Below, in pieces: positions 1 to 12,100 of a DNA stretch of 60,000 bases (positions within the stretch are counted from its first letter, which is position 1; each line of letters opens with the position of its first letter). Made by a program: the position numbers and the translations under genes. The DNA comes from Branchiostoma floridae (taxonomy: Eukaryota > Chordata > Leptocardii > Amphioxiformes > Branchiostomatidae), in the NCBI RefSeq assembly GCF_000003815.2, contig NC_049983.1, positions 536,524 to 596,523 of the forward strand. Direction: 5' to 3'. The notes under the pieces are model-generated. The model did no database searches. It was not told the DNA's origin and worked only from the letters and a program-made list of their open reading frames with translations.

Positions 1-55
1 ATCAAAACTTCTATAATATGCTTCCGAAAATAATTTCATCAGGTTGGTACAATAT

Positions 56-259
56 AGGATATAGGAGAATTCTTGTACACAACCAAAAATAACACGTTTG
101 GGATAATGTTCTCGCCGCAAAAGCGTCACCTACACCGGCTACATATAGCGGCGAGAAGCAGAACTCCTGTCAGAAGCTCTAAGGAAGGTGTCTAATAGAC
201 ACTGAAACGTAAGCAAGTAAGTTTAATTTTGGTTGTGTACAAGAATTCTCCTATATCCT
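56..259. mobile_element. MITE with perfect 33-base terminal inverted repeats
   Basis: AGGATATAGGAGAATTCTTG at 56 onward is repeated inverted at the right end (227-259), 33 of 33 bases. The 204-base element has no coding capacity. The interior holds a stem-loop core GTGTCTAATAGACAC followed by TGAAACG (189-210), shared with an element in gene B (50860-50920). No clear target duplication seen. Confidence 0.75.
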
Positions 260-419
260 TCTGTAATATGATCTTTGATACAAATAATCCAATATGATCA
301 TCAAACTACAAAATCTCAATCTATAGAAATTTTTTTATTCACACTTAATGTATAATATTCATATATCAGAACTCCAAGGTACAGTAAAACCAGTATTAGC
401 AGAAAACGCATCGCATATG

Positions 420-500
420 ACCAAGAACGTTATATATCTCATGTAACGTCCTTGATATATCTTGTTATATCTTATATAACGTCCTTGATATAACCATGCA
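420..500. repeat. Short direct repeat ATAACGTCCTTGATATA
   Basis: The phrase taacgtccttgatata occurs at about 441 and again at 478 within AT-rich sequence. Nothing else in 260-1036 is recognisable as a gene. Confidence 0.4.
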
Positions 501-1036
501 GAAACCATGTATTGATAATTATTCATTGTTCGTCTCCCGAAAAGTGTTGGCTGTGCAATACCGAGGACAGTAGCTCGCTGTATTGCGCCAAATATCGCAC
601 CAGGCATTCGCAAAGGGCTCTAAACTCCAGAAGGTATTATCTTCCAATAGTTCGTGTATCATTGGATACTTGATCAGAACATATTTTGCAGAATTTCACC
701 GTCCTGTGGTGTGTTTTCAAAACAATAGAACCCATGCAGACCCTACCCAGGTTTCCCTTATACGTATAAATCCCGGCTTCATGGTGTATATTTTCAGCAA
801 ATGTGGGGGGGGATACACCAACTGTTCAAACTGATGTAAAAAAAAAACATAAGAAGATATTTCGTATTGCCCCTAAAATTAGTTTTGTGGCCTAACTTTT
901 GTACTAACTTTGGTCATGCGTTGCCAGGAACAGCCATAGGCTACGATCAGTATTAGTATTAGGGAAGTTTGGTAGAATACTAAACGGTACGGGCAGGACT
1001 AATTGTCAGATCATGCGCATTTTGTGCTTTACAACA

Positions 1037-1245
1037 TCAAACGAAAAATAGCACTACCTAGAACTAGAACTAAGGTTTTGGACTGATATAAGGAAACGTT
1101 CATATGATATGAATCGGTGGCCTGTCTTCAGTCTTCCGCGCGTCAAACGAAAAAAAGCACTACCTTTTGGAGTTTAAGACTCCTACAAGGAAACGTTCAG
1201 ATGATGTTCTGAATCGGCGGCCTGTCTCCAGTCTTCAGCGCGTCT
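1037..1245. repeat. Tandem duplication of the TLR 3' end
   Basis: Two direct units of about 105 bases (1037-1142 and 1143-1245), both starting tcaaacgaaaaa.agcac and ending cagtctt..gcgcg. The upper unit covers the last codons and stop of the TLR; the lower one is decayed. Confidence 0.75.
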
Positions 1246-1394
1246 TTAAGACGTTCCCAGAAGAGAGCCTTCCCCTGCGGGTCCTTGGGCCACTCCAGGT
1301 AGGTCCTCTTGCACATGAGGCGGCGCAGGCGCTGGTAGCGGTGCAGGGCGCGGTCAGGGATATCCTCCAGGAACACCAGGATCAACACATCTAC
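1197..1394 (-). CDS. TLR exon 3: end of TIR domain and stop
   Basis: Follows the acceptor TTGTGCAG|GTAGATG. It encodes VDVLILVFLEDIP..., the box 3 motif KALFWERLKDAL and the C-terminus PIQNII, ending in TGA at 1197-1199. Phase 0 junction with exon 2. A degenerate direct copy of the end of this exon lies just downstream at 1037-1142. Confidence 0.92.
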   Translation of the reverse strand, partial: VDVLILVFLEDIPDRALHRYQRLRRLMCKRTYLEWPKDPQGKALFWERLKDALKTGDRPPIQNII

Positions 1395-4300
1395 CTGCAC
1401 AACAAGATAAAGTAAATGTTAGATTTAAATCAAGGCTAACTGAAAAAAATATATTGATGATGTATGTGATATGTATAGTTGTAATGCATGTACTGTCAAA
1501 ACTGCACATTTCAGCTTTTGGGATGAGTGCTACTGATACTGCCACTACTACTACAATGTAGTACAGTAGTGGTGATGCTACAACCATTACAGTTACTACT
1601 ACTGTCACTACTACTACTACTACTACTTCTACTACTTCTTCTTCTTTTGCTCATTCTGTTAGACCTACCACTACTACTACTATTACTACTACTACTACTA
1701 CTACTACTACTAACTCCCACTGCTACTACCTGCTCGTCGAACAGCCTGTACGTCGCCATCTGCACCTCCATCTCACACCACTCGCTCTTCAGGAACTCCT
1801 CCGTCACCAGGCAGACGGTCTTGCGACTATCGTAGATGGCGTTCACGATGTTATCAGTAATCGGCGCGCCGGGGACGAAGTCGCGGTAGTCCAGGCAGAG
1901 TCGGAACGGTTCCCCTTCCTCCTCCAGGTGCGGTACCAGTTCGTCCATCACCCAGGCGCGGTCGTTGTGGTTGTAGGACACGAAGGCGTCGAACTTCTTC
2001 GGCACGTTCGCCTCTCTCAGGGCCTGGTAGCCATGGAAACGAGCCTTGATGACGAAGCAGCCGTACTTGATGTACCAGCGGTTCCGATAGCCGACGACGA
2101 CTCCCACGAGGAAGATGCAGAGGAGGATCGCTCCGGAGATGGCCACGTGAATCCCCGTCTTGTCGTGGCAGCCTTGGGCTTCGGCGTCGAAGTCTAAGAT
2201 GGTCTTGTGCACAAGACGTTCTGGAGACACGCAGCCGTAGTTTGACAAGTTGTAAAACAGTGTCTTGGTCTTGTTACTCACCACCCAGTCGTGAAACCAT
2301 TCTTCTTCACAAGTACACTGCAAGGGGTTGTCTTCCAGGTTCAGATTCTCAAGATTTTGCAAGAAGTCGAACCCGTCTTCTGGCAATGCTCCAAGTCGAT
2401 GGTTAGAATTTAGCTTGAGTGTTCGCAGCTTGGGCAGCGATTTGAACAGTGCGACTGGAATGCCCTGAATCCAGTTAGAAGACAGGTCTAAAGACGTCAG
2501 GTTCTGAAGGTTTTCGAACGGCAGCGACGTCATACTGTGGAAGTTGTTGTGTGATAAATCCAGTTCCTCCAGTGACGTGAGATTGGCAAATGGGCGGCTG
2601 GTTTCCTCCTGATCTAACATTGCTCTAAGATTGTTGTGGCCTAGATAAAGCATCTTCAGAGAGATTAGTCCTGCAAAGAAATCGGGCGGGAAGGACTGAA
2701 TCCCACCGGGAGAGTAGCAGTCCAACGTTTGCTCATCGAGATGCAGGGAGACTAGTGATGATAAGTCTGTGAATGGGGGAAGGAACGGTATGTCAGCTTT
2801 GACACAAAGGTTGTTGTTTTCCAAGTATAACTTCTTCAGTCTAAAAAGGCCGGAAAATGCCGTTTTGTCGATTGTTCTGATGAAGTTGTGTGACAGTTTC
2901 AGATAGGTTAGGTTTACAAGACCGTCGAATGCATCCTTGGGAAGAGAAGACAGCTTGTTAAACGTGAAGTCAAGAGACTCAAGGCGTTTGAACCCGCGAA
3001 ACTTTCCAGATTCCAGTGCCGAAATGTGGCCGCGAATGAAGCTCAGCTTTTTCAGAGTTCCGTTGACTTTTCCGAGAGCAGGAGTAGGGACCTCTGGAAG
3101 GTCGTTCCAGTCTACTATCAGACTTTCCAGGCACCGCAAACCTCGCAGGCTGTACAAGGTGAACTTTCCAACCGCGTGCTCGTTCGCAGGCCCTGAGATA
3201 GTCAGAGACTTCAGCCTAGGAAGGTTGAGAAAAACGCTACCGGCTATCGTTGACCGCCCTTTTGCGAGGGTGAGGGACAGGGATGTCAGGTTGCCAAGGC
3301 CCACAAACGAACCTTTGGGGACATTGGGCAAATTGTCGTTTTTGCCCATGTCTAATGTCTTCAGGCTACCCAAGCCACTAAATGCCGTTTTGGGTAAATC
3401 TTTGATGTCGTTACCGACCAAGAGCAGGCTTTCCAGTCGGGGGAAGAATGAAAACAAGCCCGATTCTGGCAACACTCGCAGTCCTACATACGAAAGGTCT
3501 AAATGGGTGATGGGTAAGTTGGACAAACGTTCGAATGTGGTGGTGCTCGGAGGAGTTGAAACTCCAGCCAGAAAGGAACTGTTGTCGAAGGACAGACGTA
3601 AGGACGTAGTCTCGATGCTGTTGAGGTTTTCAAACGTCGTGTCCAGTCTTTTTGCCTCAAACTTATTTCCGCCTAGATACAAATCTGACAGGTTACGGAA
3701 GGGCCAGAAAACTGGCTGACTGATGACCTGGATGCTGTTGAACGATAGATCTAATGTTTTGACATGTGAATCATTTAGTGAAGCAAAACAGTCGCGTTCA
3801 AGGTCAACAATGGCGTTGTAAGCCAGATCCAAGAGGGCCAACCCTTTCAGATTTCTAAACTCGTTCCCAAGTTTGCAGCGGCTAATCCCGTTGCCCGCGA
3901 ACGAGAGGAAGTTGAGTGATTGGAGAGTGGGAGTGAGGAACTCCACGCTGTCGAGGTTCGACAGGCGGGTGTACGCCAGTCCGAGCAGCTCTAACCGCTC
4001 GAGGCCGTCAAACGCGTCTCTCGGGAGGGCGGTGATGTTGTTGTGGTTGAGATAGAGGATTCTCAAGTTGCGGGTGTTTCTGAAACTTCCTGACCAAATC
4101 TCGAGGATGAGATTTCGACTCAGGTCCAGGATCTCCAAGTTTGACAGTTGTGGGAATGTCCCCGGGACTGTAAATGGAGAAAGGGAAGTTAGATATGCTA
4201 TAAAGATAACATTTTACACAGTTCCCGTATACAATGTATCTAGACCAATACCGCAATGTCACAAGTGCAGTCTTGTCTTCTGTGCTTCTACCTGTAGTGG

Positions 4301-5914
4301 GGTTCCAAAACAATGACTCCTGTAGTCCGCTTCGAATGCACTTTCTACTGCTTTATTCACGGAGTCTCTCTACACTCTTTAGAGACATCTTCTCAATCTG
4401 AGAGGGTCCTGGTTCCTCTAGTTACTATGTTATTGGCAAGTCTAGGCTGATTAACAGCATATGTCACAATATACACATAACATATATTATATACTAGACA
4501 TACAGTTTCTCATTGTGGATCTTCCAATACTGTATAGCCTAGAACCTACCTAGTTTGTACTAGATTAATGTAAGTTTATACATGTTAGTAAGCTATGAGT
4601 CACGCATTCCTCCAAAGGGGAACAGTTCTGCACACAAACTTCCTCTTGTTTCTTTGAAAACTTTGTTACGTTGCAAAGAATTGGTCCCTAATACTGACGC
4701 TCAATACATTGTTATTCAAAAAGATATTTAGGGATATTAAGTTGACGGACAGTGCACAATATTTTAAAATATTGCAATTTAATACCACTCTCATCTAGTT
4801 GATATTCCTAAGAAATTGTTTTTAAAACAACGGATATAGGTTACCCCGCGAATAAAGGTGAATCGGCGTTACACAAGGGGCCCACGCTAATAAAGGTTTA
4901 CGACAAGGAAAATAGCATCGGAGACATTCAACATAAACATGTCAGTCTCCGGTGCAACTTCCTGTAACTCTGTGGCTTGACGTGCCCAGCATATGAAAAT
5001 ATTAAACTGCGTGGATACAGATGCGCAGATACACACACACAGTCAGACAGACAACCCGCTGCAAATATAGAAATTCATCATTGTAAAACTTGTGAGTCTC
5101 TGCAGAAAGCGCATGAGGATTATGTTTGGGAGGAACTGTGCAAAATTTTTTCTACCGTTTCTTCCTTCTCTAGGTAAGCTCCAAGCAGATCCTAAGATAG
5201 TATAAGATAGCATCAAAAGCTGACAATATGGAAGAGGAAGGGAAGAGCTCACAATGGTTTGGTTACCAGGTTATGCTTGCATATAACTCATAAGCTTCGT
5301 ACTCACTCAGTTAAGAGACGCAAACTGCACTGACCCGACACAACAATCTGGCCAAGACGACCCTACTGTGGAAGGAGGGCGTCGCCGTGGGCGACAACGG
5401 AAAGCTCGGCGCAGGACAACATCGCAGAATGGACCTACCTCAGTCTACAGGAAAGGCTAACCCTGGCAAGAAAAAGACGAGCCTGGAGAAAGCTCTTTAT
5501 CTTTATGGCTACCTTGTCCCCCCAACGACCTGGAGGTCAAGGAACTAGGTAGGTAACCTAAGTAGGTAGGTACTCACGTAAACCGTTAAACAGGTTGTGG
5601 GTGAGGTTGAGTCGCGCGGTGCCGACAGGGATGCCGAGGGGAACGTGCCGCAGCCGTCTCCGAGTGCACGATACAGCGGTCTGCCCCATCCGGACACAGT
5701 TCCTCAGGAAGTCCAAGTTGAAGGAAGATTTCGGATCTTTCGGTGAAGAGAGCTCAAGATTGTTTGGTTTCTTCCACAGTTTGGAAGTGGCTGAAGGGTG
5801 GGTGCTTCCGTCAGGTGAGCCTTCACTAAAGTCAGTGAAGCAGAGCACTGAAATAATCATAAGGCACTGGACTGAACCGATCTTCGGGAACATGGCCATT
5901 GCATACATGTACAC
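1197..5914 (-). CDS. Toll-like receptor, complete three-exon gene
   Basis: Membrane pattern receptor that signals through a cytoplasmic TIR domain. Exons 5914-5578, 4167-1730 and 1394-1197 join at GT/AG sites in phase 1 and phase 0 to 2973 bases, exactly 991 codons (990 residues plus TGA). Domains: signal peptide (a second Met at residue 8 is an equally good start), Cys-containing N-terminal cap, about twenty leucine-rich repeats, one C-terminal cysteine cluster (CTCEEEWF...YGC...GC), a transmembrane helix near residues 785-805, and a TIR domain near 836-985. The TIR shows box 1 FDAFVSY, box 2 RDFVPG with the BB-loop proline (about 878), and box 3 FW (970-971). The single cysteine cluster puts it with vertebrate-type rather than Drosophila-Toll-type receptors. 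The ligand cannot be told. The last intron splits the TIR domain and holds a trinucleotide microsatellite. I see no disabling change. Confidence 0.93.
1593..1712. repeat. ACT/AGT trinucleotide microsatellite in TLR last intron
   Basis: Interrupted run of ACT units reaching to within 20 bases of the exon 2 donor. Read through on the gene strand it would encode serine runs. Confidence 0.9.
1730..4167 (-). CDS. TLR exon 2: leucine-rich repeats, transmembrane helix, first two thirds of TIR
   Basis: Long exon holding almost all repeats, the C-terminal cap, the membrane helix and TIR boxes 1 and 2. It begins after a TTTACAG acceptor. It ends ...FDEQ at a donor CAG|GTAGTA, just before an AGT/ACT microsatellite. 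Reading through that donor would add a poly-serine tail that is intron sequence, not protein. Confidence 0.93.
4168..5577 (-). other. TLR intron 1
   Basis: 1410 bases between donor CGTGAGTA and acceptor TTTACAG. Contains an AT-rich stretch, one end of the CTCCAAGCAGA MITE family near 5168-5225, and the tail of a reverse transcriptase on the plus strand near 5300-5515. Confidence 0.8.
5300..5515 (+). pseudogene. Non-LTR retrotransposon 3' tail, decayed
   Basis: Frames on the plus strand give RRKLH..., RHNNLAKTTLL, GGRRRGRQRK and DNIAEWTYLSLQERLTLARK RRAWRKL, the typical closing part of reverse transcriptase ORFs. The pieces lie in different frames, so it is broken. Confidence 0.6.
5578..5914 (-). 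CDS. TLR exon 1: signal peptide and LRR N-terminal cap
   Basis: Starts MYMYAMAMFPKIGS, with a hydrophobic stretch CLMIISVLCF typical of a signal peptide, then two cysteines of the N-terminal cap and the first repeat (LNLTHNLFNGL). The donor at 5577 reads C|GTGAGTA and leaves one base of a codon. Joining it to the acceptor at 4168 gives NLFNGLLPGTFPQLSNL, a continuous leucine-rich repeat, which confirms the junction. Confidence 0.9.
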
Positions 5915-5939
5915 TTCTTACGGAGGCGAACTGTTGAAC

Positions 5940-6365
5940 AATGCACGGTGGCGAACTGTTGAGCTACCAACGGAACTGACTGGGTTTGTAGGAAAGCAGG
6001 AAGTATTCCAAAAGAAGCAGAAGTATGCCAACAAAAACGCTACATGTATGGCACGTTAGTTATTGAGGCATGTACACTTTGTACTAGTATAACGTTAGGG
6101 AAGTATTAGTGGCAATCTGCAGTGCAGTGGGTAACCAGGGAGTAACTAAATAAATAGCTGTCAGGGGAACTGTCGGTTTTGTAGGCAGGCTGTTTCTGTA
6201 AAGCAGAAGTACAAAAAAAGCTGCACGCATGGCACAATTGTTACTGAGGCATGTACCAATTGCAATCCGCAGTGGCTAACTTTAGAGCTGCCAGGGGAAC
6301 TGTCGGTTCAAAAAGGGAAGCTAATTTATTTCTGTAAAAGCAGAAGTAGCAACAAGAACGCTGCA
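5940..6365. repeat. Three imperfect tandem units upstream of the TLR
   Basis: Units of roughly 110-170 bases begin near 5940, 6111 and 6256. They share ggcgaactgttgagctacc / gctgtcaggggaactgtcgg / gctgccaggggaactgtcgg, then gtaaagcagaagtacaa..., then gcatggcac. They start 26 bases upstream of the TLR start codon, so they may be its promoter or leader. Confidence 0.55.
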
Positions 6366-7172
6366 TGTCACGTGACTTAGGCCTAGGGAAAAACATGTTG
6401 CATGTTGTGTTTCCGATCACGGCTCTGAAAAAAACTTAGGTGACCATAGTTCAGATTTATCCGCGAGGTAACCTATGTCCGTTGTTTTTGAAAACAAGAG
6501 ATTTTAGGGATAAAAAGTTAACAGACAATGGTTATCAAATTTCTGATTTATGAAAATGCTCCCCGAGAGTAGAAGTTGAATTAGGAACAGTTATTTGCAC
6601 AAAGAGCGGAACTTTTAACTCTTAACGTTTCAACTTCGGAGACGGAAACGCTTAGTTAGAGTTCAAACTTCCGTAAAACATAAAAGCAGAAGTATGATGT
6701 TACCAAATTGTGTACATTTGTGATCGTGTATTTGAACATTTTTATCATAAGAATGCACGTTTACTCAAGACAAATAAATGCAAGAAACTTCAGTCAGAAA
6801 CCACTTGCTTCTTTCCGCCTACTTCGCGAAGAGCTCGAAGAAAGTTTGCAAACAAAGTAACGACGCTGGAAGATGCAGATCATGTTTATGTTGATAGGCG
6901 TCGCTTCTGTACTTTTGGGAGATGCCCCTTTGCCATCACAAGTTTATCATACATCTATAACTTTCATACATCGTTTTATTTTTTGTTGGTAACCGGTTAA
7001 ACGGGTCCAAACTGCTGTGATCTAGGAAGTGCTTTCTATAGAGGCATACATATACATATGAACACGCCGTCTTATATCTCATTCACTTATTCATTACCAC
7101 ATTTTTGGAATTGTTGACATAACAGGTGGTTATCACCTTTTTGCTATGTGAACACGGAGACCAGACTGTAGG
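6366..7172. other. Intergenic stretch between TLR and gene A
   Basis: No gene seen. At 6441-6490 the sequence around ccgcgaggtaacctatgtcc is an inverted match to 4828-4860 (ggatataggttaccccgcg), so an old inverted-repeat element seems to flank the 5' half of the TLR. Confidence 0.5.
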
Positions 7173-8082
7173 CTCGTTCTCATTTAAATGTCGAAATGCT
7201 GTCGCCTGACTTTACGGCTTGATATGGAGAAAATTAAAGACAACATCACTGGTTCCTTCATTTTTCCATAACCCCTGTAATGTTTTACAAAATATGCACA
7301 ACAACATTCGTATTGGTTGATGGCTTAGACGGTTATTATAGCCAAGGATCGGATTTCACACCCTAAAAAATGGCTGTCGCCTGAGAAGAAACGAAGAATT
7401 CAAATAGTAGCCAAAAATGTAACAATTCAGTTCCCAGAATAATTGTTCGGCAGGTGAAACCAGCTACCAAGGCCCTCTGCCCGATCACGTCAGATCGCTC
7501 CTGTCACTGATCTTGGAGGCTGTGTGAGGTGGTTTATGCCTGTCGCCAGATTCTGTAACAAACGTTACCACCACGAGTACGATGGTTGCCACGGTTTTAT
7601 TATCCACGTATAAGACTATAAATTACCGTTTTTGTGACGCTGCACAGTTTTTCTGGCTTCCTAAAGAAACAAGAAAGGGGTGTTGACTGTTATTTGTATC
7701 CCACCTTGCTTAACAAAATGTTGTACAGAAAGGACTGTAACAAACGTTACCATTGTTCGATGCTGTCTAAGCTTTCTATTTGATTTGGTGTAAAAAAGCT
7801 ACCCACTTTTCAAATGTCCCTTGGGACATCAACTTATACCTAAATGATGTCGTCAATAAGGTAAGTCCTTTAGAAGAAAACAGGGTAAAGTTTACTATTG
7901 TAACAAACGTTACCGGTAACGTTTGTTACCTGCACTGTAATGTATTACCAATGGGACCGAAAATAATAAGTTGCCATTTTTTTGTCTATGGTTAAAAGAG
8001 GGAATTTTCCTAAACAACCAGGTAGTTTTCACTGAAAATAAAGCCGATTTATTTTCGACCAAAAAAATGCCATTTTCGACAN
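7173..8082 (-). mobile_element. 0.93-kb DNA transposon family, copy 1 (one end truncated)
   Basis: Begins CTCGTTCTCATTTAAATGTC and is an inverted match over its whole length to 10279-11210. The right end stops inside the TIR next to a single N. Contains at least four copies of the hairpin GTAACAAACGTTAC, one of them as a double palindrome at 7898-7930. No transposase frame. Confidence 0.8.
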
Positions 8083-8137
8083 TACCAAATGACGGTACTC
8101 AAAAAGTGTACACACGATATTTCTTCCATTTTGTGCG

Positions 8138-8143
8138 TTTATT
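8138..8143 (-). promoter_or_regulatory. Polyadenylation signal of gene A
   Basis: AATAAA on the minus strand, 33 bases past the stop codon of gene A. Gene B has the same hexamer at a similar distance (30547-30552). Confidence 0.55.
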
Positions 8144-8175
8144 GAATGAGGGGACGCTGGCTATATGTGCGTAAC

Positions 8176-8300
8176 TCAGTTTACGCCCATGAGCGGGATC
8201 TTGGTGTAGATCTGTGCCGGACCCTGATCGGACGGCAGGTTGACTTGCTGGATCCAGGTAGGCCAGAATGTGCCCTTGAAGCCCACCATGGCGAACGTAC
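8176..8300 (-). CDS. Gene A exon 27: C-terminus and stop
   Basis: Encodes TFAMVGFKGTFWPTWIQQVN, LPSDQGPAQIYTKIPLMGVN and TGA; CEMIP ends similarly with AFVGFKGSFRPIWVTL. A polyadenylation signal follows 33 bases after the stop. Confidence 0.92.
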
Positions 8301-9126
8301 CTACGACAGATTGATAACCATAAAAAGATTGTGTTATTCACCTTGTAGTGCCTAATGACAAATCACTTGCCACTTCTATTACAGGGTATATTCAGGGAAT
8401 AGTTGTTAGGCATTTCCATTTGAGGCCCTTTCTTGACCAACATTTTACGTCCCTTCCGAAATATGGCTGCAGTCCCAACCGAGTGATACCGCTCCATTGA
8501 TTTGACCCGGAGCTCCCACTTAGTGAGTTATTGGACCTAAAGCTCAACTGTGCGGCTGCTACTAGTTGATCTACAGGGACATCCCTAACCAAATAAGAAT
8601 AATAACCAAAAAGTATATATATCTTAATCATTCCAAAGTATCGTGTGCAGAATGATCACCAATTAAATAAGGTCCGTATAGAGAATCACAGCATTAAGGG
8701 TAACTATCAATATTTATCATCACTTTTAACGGTTAATTATCACAACAGATAATGGGGACATCTAACCTCCAACGTTCACAGTGTCAAGTTCCTGCGCTCC
8801 GATCTGTTTCAGAGCTGACAGACAGTCCTGTGTGTTCAGACTCGAAGCGTCAGCCGCTGCTACCAGGACTATGGAGCTAGACAGACAGAAAAAGTTCGCT
8901 AGTCGTGAGGAATTTTGCTTACTGATAGGTATTGCATCATTAGTCTTTCGTCTAACGGGGCAGAACATTGACCTGTATCGTCGCACCCCAAAACTAGTCC
9001 ACGTATCACAATCATGAGATTGTATATCATGTTTTATAACTCAAGCATCTGTGGTTGAATTGTCGCTATAGCTTCAGATACACCGTCTCTCTCTCTTTCT
9101 CCCTGTCTTCTCTGTCCAGACACACA

Positions 9127-9157
<31 letters not shown>

Positions 9158-12100
9158 GCACATACACAAACTTGGTTCTCGAACTTGGAGTCTAAAATCT
9201 TAACTATTAAATGTCAACATCGATATGTAATGACAAATTATCATATTGATGATATTCTTGCCTACTTTGGTGAGATGATGTGACGTATGAAGGTTGCCAT
9301 GGCCAGCTCGGCGCCAGGAGGGAACGTCATTTCATGTGTGACCGAGCCAGACACGGCATCAACGCTGATGACCAGGTGACCATGGTGATGGCTATCAAAC
9401 TGGACACCGTCTATCTGAAGTGGGAAAAAAAAAACATTTTAGCCACATGACAAACAATGCACAGAGTAAACATTGTTCCCGGTTGTTTCATGTTAGCGGT
9501 TTTCGCCCTGACCGCTTCACCGCGAACTCAAAGCAACCTCGAATTTTGTGCTGTTCTGTCTTTCTCATTTATGTTGTGCAGTAATTGATGTGCTGAGTGC
9601 GTCTGTAAAGACACATAATACTAACGAAGCACAAAATACGGTTAGATCACTGATAGTTCATCACACTAACACTACAGAAGGTGAATGTTCTGTCAGTTTG
9701 TAGCACCGTTGCTCAGTCGCTAGTAAGTGGTTTCCGACCGGATGTCCGTAAAAGCACAGGGGGATCCATGATGTAACAGTGTATGTGACTATAGTACTTG
9801 TGCTATTGCGAACTCTCCATTTTCTCCCTACCGCGAAATGAAGGCCATGCAAATTTAAATGCATTTACAGTATAGATACTTCACAACAGTTTGTTAATTG
9901 ACAGTAATGGTATTCGTGAATATTATTAATGAATGACAGCCATACCTGGATGAAGGACCCGTGGCCATGTTGCATCTCCTGAGACGCAGCTGATACAACC
10001 GTCACTTCCACAAACGTCTTACCCTCATCAAATACGATTGGTTCCTGCATCATAGCATTAAGGGTTAACATAGTTAAGCATTATCGTTATGACATTCAAC
10101 TTACTTTTGATCCCATAACGTGAACCAATATAACAGATACACTCAAAGCTTTTGATTTCTTTAAGAAAGGGTGGCACATCGATATCTCAGTTTTATAATT
10201 TTTAGTAAAGCTCTGTAAATACTTATCATCATATGTAATATAAATACATACACGATATGTGATAGCAAACATAGAGCACTCGTTCTCATTGAAATGTCGA
10301 AAATGGCATTTTTTTGGTCGAAAAATAAATAGGCTTTATTTTCACTGAAAACTACATGGTTGTTTGGGAAAATTCCTCCTTTATTCATAGCCAAAAAATG
10401 GCAACTTATTATTTTCGGTCCCATTGGTAATGCATTACAGGGCATGTAACAAACGTTACCGGTAACGTTTGTTACAACAGTAGACTTTACCCTGTTTTCT
10501 TTGAAAGGACTCGCCTTATTGACTACGTCATTTAGTGACTACGTCATCAAGTGGATGTCCCTAGGGACATTTAAAAAGTGAGTAGCTTTTTTACACCAGG
10601 TCAAATAGAAAGCTTAGACAGCATCGAACAATGGTAACGTTTGTTACAGTCATTTCTGTACAACATTTTGTTTAGCAAGTGGGATACAAATGACAGTCAA
10701 CAACCCTTTCTTGTTTCTTTAGAAAGCCAGAAAAACTGTACAGCGTCACAAAAACGGCCATTTCTAGTCTTATACGTGCATAATATAACCATGGCAACCA
10801 TCGTACTAGTGGTGGTAACGTTTGTTACAGAATCTGGCGACAGGCATAAACCAGCTCACACAGCCTCCAAGATCAGTGACAGGAGCGATCTGACGTGATC
10901 GGGCAGAGGGCCTAGGTAGCTAGTTTCACCTGCCGAACAATCATTCTGGGAACTGAATTGTTACATTTTTGGCTACTATTTGAATTTTTCGTTTCTTCTC
11001 AGGCGACAGCCATTTTTTAGGGTGTGAAATCCCACCCGTGGCTATAATAATATTCTAACCCATCAACCTATACGAACGTTGTGGTGCATCTTTTGTAAAA
11101 CATTACTGGGGTTGTGGAAAAATGAAGGAAATAGTGATGTTGTCTATAATTTGCTCCATATCAAGGCGTAAAGTCAGGCGACAGCATTTCGACATTTAAA
11201 TGAGAACGAGCCAGAGGTGTACATGTGTATATATATGTACATGGACAAAACGTGTATTCTAGGACATAACCTATTATCATTCTAGATAGAAGGCCACTTG
11301 GACAAGCCTATTCTGCTTCAGTTTCTGCCACGCGATTCGTTCTCATTAAAAAAATCATACTGCCAGGTTCTTGCTTCCTTCGTCATTTCGTACAGTAGCA
11401 CACTGTCACTGGCCAGCAAACACAGACATGTACATACATGCCTTAGTTATGTGAATGTAGGTTAAGAACTTCATTTTGAATAATTCAGTATCTTTCATAC
11501 TCACTGGAGCACCACAGCCTTTACAGTCGTTGACCATACTCATGAAGCTCGGGCTGGAGAGTGTCTCTGTCGGCGTCAGGCTGTACTTGGGATAAGCTGC
11601 TGCCGTACAGTCGCTGATCGCGTCACTTGTCATGGTGGCCGAGATGACGATCCTCTCACAGCCCATGTGTGAACAGTAGTTGTGGCCTTCCCGGTCGTAG
11701 TTAGCGCGGACTTTCAGGAACAAAAGGCTGTACAGGAATGATCGACATACTGGTATCCTTTTGAAACATTTCACTACAGGCAGCAAAATCTAATGCAGTA
11801 GCTGTAACGCTTTCAATACAATGAACAACTCATCGAAGTACATGCAACAAGACTTTATTGCATATCTATGCATTGTTTGGATTAATGCATTAAGTTAAAC
11901 GGAAACTTGCGTTGAAAGGCTCAATAATGCAGCTCAATGACTTATAAGGCTCTTACCCTGTGCTTTCTTCGAAGTAGTAGAGTTTGCCATCACCGCCGTC
12001 TATTTCAGCAAGACTTGACACAGAACTGACGTCCTCTTCGTGTACGACGGCATCTGGGACGCGCGTCTGCAGTTGGTACGTCACCTGGAAGGTGGTTCCT

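Noticed and set aside
1511-1729. Poly-serine C-terminus of the TLR
   Set aside because: It is read-through of a good donor (CAG|GTAGTA); the spliced form restores a complete TIR domain.
1527-1835. Plus-strand leucine-rich frame
   Set aside because: Produced by the ACT microsatellite opposite the TLR gene.
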